This document shows, in pieces, positions 1-4,090 of a stretch of 5,241 nt of DNA; position 1 is the stretch's first letter, and every line of letters starts with the position of its first letter. The DNA lies in the NCBI GenBank assembly GCA_023667385.1, contig JAMPAE010000125.1, positions 1 to 5,241 on the forward strand, given 5' to 3'. The translations under genes were made by a program, and so were the position numbers. The notes beneath the pieces were generated by a model. The model was not told the origin of the DNA, made no database searches, and saw only the letters and a program-made list of their open reading frames with translations. This DNA is from Ruminococcus sp. (GTDB lineage Bacteria > Bacillota > Clostridia > Oscillospirales > Acutalibacteraceae).

Positions 1-146
1 CGCTTGTTATAGGAATTCATCGGGGAGGTCACACGGACTTTTACAAATCTACCTAACATGGTGTGTCCCCTTTTAAACAAGGTGCAGCTTGTTACATAAA
101 TCGTTACACGATCAGGGCTGCACAAGATAATATGGATACATTATAA
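1..146 (+). pseudogene. Possible 3' remnant of a V8/trypsin-like (S1) serine protease, interrupted by an in-frame stop
   Basis: Reading in the frame of base 3, the window opens with the peptide LVIGIHRGGHTDFYKST, then a TAA at 54-56. It continues open for 29 codons (57-143), including GAACYINRYTIR, to a second TAA at 144-146. VIGIH-x-GG followed later by GA-x-x-IN-x-x-(V/I)R resembles the C-terminal end of staphylococcal V8-type glutamyl endopeptidases, where VIGIHWGG is followed by GAVFINENVR; I recall that comparison, I did not compute it. If right, the stop at 54-56 removes the last beta strand and helix of the chymotrypsin fold, so the gene would be a pseudogene or carry a sequencing error. 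The catalytic residues would lie left of the window and cannot be seen. The other two forward frames are also open for 25-28 codons here, so openness alone proves nothing; the call rests on the short motif match. Confidence 0.33.
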
Positions 147-165
147 CGCTTGTTGCCACTTTTTT
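115..165 (+). terminator. Possible weak intrinsic terminator of the upstream gene
   Basis: An imperfect stem can be drawn from GCACAAG (120-126) with CTTGT-t-GC (149-156, one bulged T). It is topped by ATAAT (127-131) with ATTAT (140-144), and six T residues follow at 160-165. It sits at the end of the tentative protease frame, where a terminator would be expected. The stem is AT-rich and bulged, so the prediction is weak. Confidence 0.28.
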
Positions 166-251
166 CAATAGATTTAAGCAAAAAATATGAATAAGTGTCC
201 GGTGCAGTGTATGCAGATGCAGATTTGAAAAAATGTAAAATATATCAAGAT

Positions 252-263
252 AGACAGTTGTCT
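252..263. promoter_or_regulatory. Candidate repressor operator (AGACA-GT-TGTCT palindrome over the -35 box)
   Basis: A perfect inverted repeat with 5-bp arms, AGACA and TGTCT, separated by two bases, covers the whole -35 hexamer (258-263) of the operon promoter. A dimeric TetR-type repressor bound here would block sigma-factor access. The operon itself encodes a TetR protein (2579-3172), so autoregulation is a natural inference. The arms are short, and no second copy was noticed upstream of the other genes in the window, so the assignment is by position and symmetry only. Confidence 0.4.
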
Positions 264-286
264 TTTTGTGTATAAGATGATATAAT
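258..286 (+). promoter_or_regulatory. Sigma-A type promoter of the five-gene operon (extended -10)
   Basis: The -35 box TTGTCT (258-263) is separated by exactly 17 bp from a perfect -10 box TATAAT (281-286). The -10 is preceded by TGA (278-280), giving the extended TGn element. Transcription would start near 292-294, leaving a leader of about 40 nt before the HAD gene start at 334. No equally good promoter is seen between the downstream genes, so this one probably drives the whole block to 4043. Confidence 0.75.
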
Positions 287-319
287 AATCTACACAATTA
301 AATTTAATGTATACAAAAC

Positions 320-324
320 AAGGG
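320..324 (+). promoter_or_regulatory. Ribosome binding site that sets the HAD gene start at 334
   Basis: AAGGG lies 9 nt before the ATG at 334. The alternative in-frame ATG at 307 has only AT-rich sequence in front of it and sits about 15 nt after the predicted transcription start. The family also expects the protein to begin just before the first strand and DxDGT motif, as it does from 334. Confidence 0.6.
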
Positions 325-333
325 TTGATTTTA

Positions 334-1173
334 ATGAAAACTCTTTATCTTACAGATTTAGACGGTACATTTTTGAACAGTAAAGGTGAAATAACCTCCG
401 CATCAAAGGAACTTATAAATAAGCTTTCGGCAAATGGTGTTTTATTTTCCATTGCATCTGCTCGAACTTTTGCAACTGTTGTTCCAATGTTCAGCGGTGT
501 TTCACTCCCCTGCCCACTTGTTCTGATGAACGGCGTATGCATTTTTGACCCTGTGCAGAAAAAAACAATCATTCGTCACACATTCACAAGTGAAACCGCA
601 AACCGCATTGTTGAAATTTTTGAGCGGCACGGTAAACATCCCATGATATATTTTGAAAACAACAGCAATATGTATGTTGAATATAAAATGCTTGCAACTC
701 AATCACAAAAAGATTATGTTGAGCAACGGCAGAATTTCTATAATAAGAACTTTTTTAAAGTTGAAAACTACAGTATTGATGGTAATGAAAATATTGTTTA
801 CGCTGCTACTCTTGACAAAAAAGATGAGCTTGCACCGATATACGATGAGCTTGCAAATCTTAATGATGTTTTCTGTCATTTTTATCCAGATAATTATTGC
901 GACGATTACTTCATGGAAGTGTTTAAAAAAGGTGTATCAAAGGCCAGCGGAGCTGTGCAGGTTAAGAAGTGGCTTAATGCAGATAAAATCGTTGCATTCG
1001 GCGATAATATCAACGATATACCATTGTTTGAACTCGCAGACGAGTCATATGCGGTTTCTAATGCCTGCAATGAATTAAAAGCAATTGCAACAGGTGTAAT
1101 CGGCTCAAATGATGAAGATGCAGTTGCAAGGTTTATCATGGAAAGATTTGAAAATAATACCGTTGATTCATGA
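334..1173 (+). CDS. Cof-type HAD superfamily phosphatase (HAD-IIB)
   Basis: This is a cytoplasmic Mg-dependent phosphohydrolase of the Cof/YbiV/YidA-like group, whose members remove phosphate from sugar phosphates, flavin nucleotides or related small molecules. The exact substrate cannot be told from sequence. Numbered from the ATG at 334 (279 residues, normal for the family), all four HAD motifs are visible. Motif I is DLDGT at 8-12 (nucleophile D8, acid/base D10). Motif II is S42 in the SAR segment. Motif III is probably K203. Motif IV is GDNIND at 223-228 (D224 and D228 bind metal). The stretch between about 80 and 195 is the expected C2-type cap that sets specificity. It is the first gene after the promoter. 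Its TGA lies within the region overlapping the next gene's ribosome binding site (AAAGG from 1173), which suggests translational coupling. No defect is seen. An in-frame ATG at 307 would add nine residues but has no ribosome binding site. Confidence 0.93.
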   Translation: MKTLYLTDLDGTFLNSKGEITSASKELINKLSANGVLFSIASARTFATVVPMFSGVSLPCPLVLMNGVCIFDPVQKKTIIRHTFTSETANRIVEIFERHGKHPMIYFENNSNMYVEYKMLATQSQKDYVEQRQNFYNKNFFKVENYSIDGNENIVYAATLDKKDELAPIYDELANLNDVFCHFYPDNYCDDYFMEVFKKGVSKASGAVQVKKWLNADKIVAFGDNINDIPLFELADESYAVSNACNELKAIATGVIGSNDEDAVARFIMERFENNTVDS

Positions 1174-1177
1174 AAGG
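1173..1177 (+). promoter_or_regulatory. Ribosome binding site that sets the HD gene start at 1185
   Basis: AAAGG begins on the last base of the HAD stop codon and ends 7 nt before the ATG at 1185 (10 nt before a second ATG at 1188). The earlier in-frame ATG at 1170, which overlaps the HAD stop as ATGA, has no purine-rich site upstream. The start at 1185 is therefore preferred, with 1188 possible. Confidence 0.5.
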
Positions 1178-1184
1178 TTTGCTT

Positions 1185-1727
1185 ATGATGAAGTTATACG
1201 AAGAATATTGCAAAACATATGCACTTAGCAAAAACAACAGCGACGGATTTCTTGATCTGGTTGATAAGCTATATTACAGCAAAGAGGTTCAATCACTTTC
1301 GGTATATGAACAGCATTTAGATATAGATCGACTTCAGCATATTACTGCCGTTGCCTACATTTCATATAAAGTGTGCAAGCATTTTGGCTGGGATTATGAA
1401 TCTGCCGCAATCGGCGCAACACTGCATGACTTATTTTACTATGACTGGCGTGACGGTGAAAGCGGAAAATGGCATAAGCTGCACGGCTATAAACATCCGA
1501 AATATGCTGCCCTTAACGCAAAGGAGCTTTATCCGGAAATCACTGAGACTCAGCTTAATATCATCTCAAGGCATATGTGGCCGCTTACTGTTATTCCTCC
1601 AAAACATAAAGAGGGCTTCGTGGTAAGTCTTGCTGACAAATATTGCGCAACAAGAGAACTGCTCTATTCCCTCAGCTCTAAATATAAAAAACGTTTCCTT
1701 GCAGACGTGGAAAGGGTTTCACAATGA
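1185..1727 (+). CDS. HD-domain metal-dependent phosphohydrolase
   Basis: A 180-residue cytoplasmic protein made almost entirely of an HD domain. From the start at 1185 the metal-ligand pattern appears in canonical order: H52, the H81-D82 doublet in GATLHDLFYYDW, H104 in KHP, H130 in ISRHMWP, and D151 in SLADKY. This H...HD...H...H...D set is typical of HD/HDIG hydrolases acting on nucleotides or other phosphate esters with a divalent metal pair. The substrate is unknown, and there is no GYP motif or sensory domain to suggest cyclic-di-GMP or (p)ppGpp. The first 45 residues are helical and charged. The gene follows the HAD phosphatase by 11 nt (overlapping by 4 nt if started at 1170), and its stop overlaps the next start as ATGA (1724-1727), so all three genes are likely co-translated. 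Confidence is high for the family and low for the substrate. Confidence 0.9.
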   Translation: MMKLYEEYCKTYALSKNNSDGFLDLVDKLYYSKEVQSLSVYEQHLDIDRLQHITAVAYISYKVCKHFGWDYESAAIGATLHDLFYYDWRDGESGKWHKLHGYKHPKYAALNAKELYPEITETQLNIISRHMWPLTVIPPKHKEGFVVSLADKYCATRELLYSLSSKYKKRFLADVERVSQ

Positions 1728-2557
1728 ACAACCTTGTTTTATATGTGCTTTTGTTTTTCTTTTATAGTGCCGCAGGTTGGCTTGTTGAAAGTACATACTG
1801 CTCAATTGGCGAAAAGCGAATTATCAACCGAGGATTTCTAACTGGACCGATGTGCCCCATTTACGGTTCAGGCGCTCTTGTTATGACAATTTTCCTATAT
1901 AACCCTTTCAGTGATAAGCCGCTTTACGTTTTTCTGATTGGCATGATTCTGTGCGATTTGGTTGAATATATAACCAGCCTGCTCATGGAAACACTTTTTC
2001 ACGCAAGATGGTGGGATTACACAAGTGAATTTATCAACATAAAGGGAAGAATCTGCCTGAAGCACACGCTTTATTGGGGCGTTGCTTCTGTTGCATTTGT
2101 TTATGTGATTCATCCGAAAATCAATGCGCTGTTCACCTCTCTTAACCCAAACATCATGCTTTACATTATGATTGCTGTTCTTGTTGTTTTTGCCATTGAT
2201 GTCATCAACGCAGTAAGAAAAGCGCTTGACATCAGGCAGCTTCAGGTTAAGCTTAATAAATTGATTGATACGGTCACAGAAGGGCTCAACAGCGTTAAAA
2301 CTTCACTTGAAAGCATTACTCAAAACAGAGAGAAAAGTGAAAATCAAAGTAAATCTATCGAACAGATTCAGGATATTATTCAGCAATTTGAGTTGCGATT
2401 TTCACGTAAGAATAAACAGGAGAAAAACAAATATGCAAGCCGCTTTTTCCATAACTCAATGCATATTGAAAAAATCACAAGAAAACAAATTGAGCGTCTG
2501 AAAAAGCTTTCCGATGACATAAAATCCAATGTTTTTGAAAACGGCGAGATGCAATAA
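1724..2557 (+). CDS. CmpB-like membrane protein (PF06541, 'putative ABC transporter permease') with long helical C-terminal tail
   Basis: This 277-residue integral membrane protein belongs to the family annotated as putative ABC-transporter type IV (ABC_trans_CmpB). Recognisable family signatures are GWLVES (18-23), NRGFLTGPMCPIYGSG (35-50), an E81...S85...E89 helix, RWWDYT (95-100) and FINIKGRICL (103-112). About five membrane helices are visible, near 3-21, 44-60, 66-91, 114-130 and 143-163. The last roughly 110 residues are hydrophilic, rich in K, E, Q and S, and look helical or coiled-coil, probably cytoplasmic. Acidic residues within or beside the membrane segments (E22, D78, E81, E89, D159) are striking for a permease-like protein. 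No ATPase gene or other transporter subunit is adjacent, and the family's transport activity is, to my knowledge, not well established. The start is supported by GGAAAGGG (1709-1716) 7 nt upstream and by the ATGA overlap with the HD gene. Confidence 0.87.
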   Translation: MNNLVLYVLLFFFYSAAGWLVESTYCSIGEKRIINRGFLTGPMCPIYGSGALVMTIFLYNPFSDKPLYVFLIGMILCDLVEYITSLLMETLFHARWWDYTSEFINIKGRICLKHTLYWGVASVAFVYVIHPKINALFTSLNPNIMLYIMIAVLVVFAIDVINAVRKALDIRQLQVKLNKLIDTVTEGLNSVKTSLESITQNREKSENQSKSIEQIQDIIQQFELRFSRKNKQEKNKYASRFFHNSMHIEKITRKQIERLKKLSDDIKSNVFENGEMQ

Positions 2558-2564
2558 AAAATAA

Positions 2565-2570
2565 AAGGAG
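2565..2570 (+). promoter_or_regulatory. Strong ribosome binding site of the TetR gene
   Basis: AAGGAG lies 8 nt before the ATG at 2579, in the 21-nt gap after the CmpB-like gene. It is the best ribosome binding site in the window. The gap has no convincing -35/-10 pair, so the regulator is probably translated from the operon message rather than from its own promoter. Confidence 0.65.
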
Positions 2571-2578
2571 AGATAAAT

Positions 2579-3172
2579 ATGACTAAAACTGATGTTCGTG
2601 TTAAAAAGACTTATAATCAATTGATGGAAGCGTTGTTCAAACTGCTTGCCGAAAAGAGCTTTGATGATTTAACTGTGCTTGAAATCTGTAATGAAGCATC
2701 AGTGCACAGGGCAACCTTTTACAAGCACTTCGTTGACAAATATGACTTTCTTAATTCATGTTTTCGATTAAAGCTCTCGGAGCTTGTGTTTGAAAAAACA
2801 GAAAGTGAATATACTCCTGAATTAATGAAAATCAGCTGCATGAAAATGATTAAAATGGTGTTTGATTTTCTTGAAGAAAATAAGCAGATTCTTGCTTTTG
2901 TTAATAACAATAAATATGCAGTTTCATTTAATTCCGCTTTGACGGATTCAATTGCTGATTTTTTAATTAAAAGAATTGAAACCATGCATCAACTGAGTGA
3001 AAAGCTTGGTTTTCACAGGTATATGCTCGCAAATTATTATGCAGGAGCGATTGTTGGTCTGTTGAAATGGTGGATTACAGATCAAAACCCCTGCCCTGTT
3101 CAGGAACTGCTTGATTTTGCTGAATTTAAAATTGATGAGCTTTGCAAATATTTTGACATGATTATAGTTTAA
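2579..3172 (+). CDS. TetR/AcrR family transcriptional regulator (DhaS-like C-terminal domain)
   Basis: A 197-residue DNA-binding regulator. The N-terminal TetR_N helix-turn-helix spans about residues 8-58: helix 1 is KKTYNQLMEALFKLLAE, then the FDDLTVLEIC segment, and the recognition helix is VHRATFYKHF (42-51), followed by the usual DKYDFL. The C-terminal half, with the YYAGAIVGLLKWWI segment, resembles the TetR_C_8 ligand-binding/dimerisation domain found in DhaS-type regulators; this is a fold resemblance and does not imply dihydroxyacetone as ligand. It is the fourth gene of the operon, 21 nt after the CmpB-like gene and 16 nt before the TtcA-like gene. The palindrome over the operon -35 box is a plausible operator, which would make the protein an autoregulating repressor of its neighbours. 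Its ligand is unknown. No defect is seen. Confidence 0.92.
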   Translation: MTKTDVRVKKTYNQLMEALFKLLAEKSFDDLTVLEICNEASVHRATFYKHFVDKYDFLNSCFRLKLSELVFEKTESEYTPELMKISCMKMIKMVFDFLEENKQILAFVNNNKYAVSFNSALTDSIADFLIKRIETMHQLSEKLGFHRYMLANYYAGAIVGLLKWWITDQNPCPVQELLDFAEFKIDELCKYFDMIIV

Positions 3173-3188
3173 TGGGAGTTATTCAATA

Positions 3189-4043
3189 ATGGCGAAAGTT
3201 CTTGAGCCTTATCAGGCGGCTGAAAGAAGTATTATAAAAAAATATAGAAAAACAATTTGGGGACCATTTGTCGGTGCAGTTAAGCGATATAACTTGATTT
3301 CAAGCGGTGACAAAATCGCCGTTTGCATTTCAGGCGGAAAAGATTCCATGCTCTTGGCAAAGCTTATGCAGCAACTTCAAAAATATAGTGAAGTTCCGTT
3401 TGAACTTGTTTTTCTTGTTATGGATCCTGGGTATAATCAAGCAAACAGAGCAAAAATTGAAAGCAATGCAGAGCTTTTACATATTCCAATCACCGTGTTC
3501 GAGACAAATATTTTTGAAGTTGCAAACAAAACCGAGCATTCACCGTGCTATCTTTGCGCCAGAATGCGCAGAGGTCATCTTTACAGCAAAGCAAAAGAAT
3601 TGGGCTGCAACAAAATTGCGCTCGGACATCACTTGAGCGATGTCATCGAAACAACGCTGATGAGTATGTTTTACGGCTCGCAAATGCAAACAATGCCCCC
3701 AAAGCTCAGAAGCACAAACTTTGAAGGCATGGAACTGATTCGCCCTATGTATTGCATTAATGAAGAAAGTGTTATTGCATGGACAAGATATAACAAGCTT
3801 AAATTCATTCAGTGCGCCTGCAAATTCACTGAAAATTGCCAAAGCTGTGAAAGTGATGAATCAAGCGATTCGAAGCGACTTGAAACCAAAAATCTGATTA
3901 AGCAATTAAAAAAAATAAACCCAAACATTGAGATAAGCATCTTCAACAGTATCCATTCGGTTTGCTTAGACACTATGGCGGGATATAAATCAAAAGGAAT
4001 TGAGCATGATTTCAATCAAATGTATGAAGAAAGAATAAAATAA
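3189..4043 (+). CDS. ttcA: TtcA-like PP-loop ATPase, probable tRNA 2-thiocytidine synthetase
   Basis: A 284-residue cytoplasmic enzyme of the TtcA/TilS-type PP-loop superfamily. TtcA adenylates C32 of tRNA with ATP and replaces oxygen with sulfur, using a [4Fe-4S] cluster held by three cysteines. Visible here are the PP-loop SGGKDS (48-53), the pair C120-x-x-C123 in PCYLCARMRRG, the segment LGHHLSDVIET (145-155), and the MFYGSQ...MPPKL stretch (160-173), which closely follows the E. coli TtcA pattern. Where E. coli has a single CNLC motif supplying the third ligand, this protein has C209, C211, C217 and C220, an enlarged cysteine group. The start has GGGAG (3174-3178) 10 nt upstream. It is last in the operon, 16 nt after the TetR gene, and ends 5 nt before a perfect hairpin. 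The family call is firm; C32 as the exact target is inferred, and other PP-loop sulfur transferases are possible. Confidence 0.86.
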   Translation: MAKVLEPYQAAERSIIKKYRKTIWGPFVGAVKRYNLISSGDKIAVCISGGKDSMLLAKLMQQLQKYSEVPFELVFLVMDPGYNQANRAKIESNAELLHIPITVFETNIFEVANKTEHSPCYLCARMRRGHLYSKAKELGCNKIALGHHLSDVIETTLMSMFYGSQMQTMPPKLRSTNFEGMELIRPMYCINEESVIAWTRYNKLKFIQCACKFTENCQSCESDESSDSKRLETKNLIKQLKKINPNIEISIFNSIHSVCLDTMAGYKSKGIEHDFNQMYEERIK

Positions 4044-4048
4044 ACCTG

Positions 4049-4087
4049 AACAAGCCACGCTGATCACAAAATTCAGCGTGGCTTGTT
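4049..4087. terminator. Shared hairpin terminator between convergent genes
   Basis: AACAAGCCACGCTGA (4049-4063) and TCAGCGTGGCTTGTT (4073-4087) are exact complements, giving a 15-bp perfect stem with a 9-nt loop. It fills the 47-nt gap between the TtcA-like stop and the receptor stop. Read on the - strand, the stem is followed by a T-rich run (GTTTATTTTATTCTTTC), a good intrinsic terminator for the receptor gene. On the + strand there is no T tract after the stem, so it may stop the operon message less efficiently or mainly protect its 3' end. Confidence 0.88.
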
Positions 4088-4090
4088 GGA

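Noticed and set aside
1..74. 3' end of a structured RNA (RNase P-like or tRNA-like), suggested by GCTTGTTATAGG and a GGGGA-x3-CACAC / GTGTG-TCCCC stem followed by TTTT
   Set aside because: Key conserved elements (ACAGAA, GGCTTA, CCA end) are missing and the stem has a bulge and a 26-nt loop. The protease-tail reading is at least as good, and neither is certain.
2..224. Short repeats: GCTTGTT at 2, 87 and 148, GGTGCAG at 81 and 201, tandem ATGCAG at 211-222
   Set aside because: They are too short and irregularly spaced to be iterons, a CRISPR array or attachment sites.
147..275. Further open stretches in the same frame after 146 (147-191, 195-272)
   Set aside because: They are short, separated by more TAA codons, run into the promoter and show no domain similarity; in AT-rich DNA such stretches are expected by chance.
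112..297. Minus-strand open frame of 61 codons in the upstream intergenic region
   Set aside because: It starts at a TTG, has no ribosome binding site, covers the operon promoter and gives a low-complexity, His/Leu/Tyr-rich peptide with no recognisable domain.
307..333. Upstream ATG at 307 as start of the HAD gene
   Set aside because: No ribosome binding site precedes it, whereas AAGGG precedes 334, and the HAD fold normally begins right before DxDGT.
653..1078. Forward open frame of 141 codons inside the HAD gene
   Set aside because: It is a shadow in another frame of a gene with all four HAD motifs, and its translation has no domain features.
1170..1184. ATG at 1170 (ATGA overlap) as start of the HD gene
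   Set aside because: The overlap is attractive, but there is no purine-rich site upstream, while AAAGG is well placed for 1185. It is not strictly excluded.
3142..3181. Possible internal promoter before the TtcA-like gene (TTGCAA or TTGACA with TATAGT-like boxes)
   Set aside because: No combination gives 16-18 bp spacing with a good -10 box, so it is most likely AT-rich coincidence.
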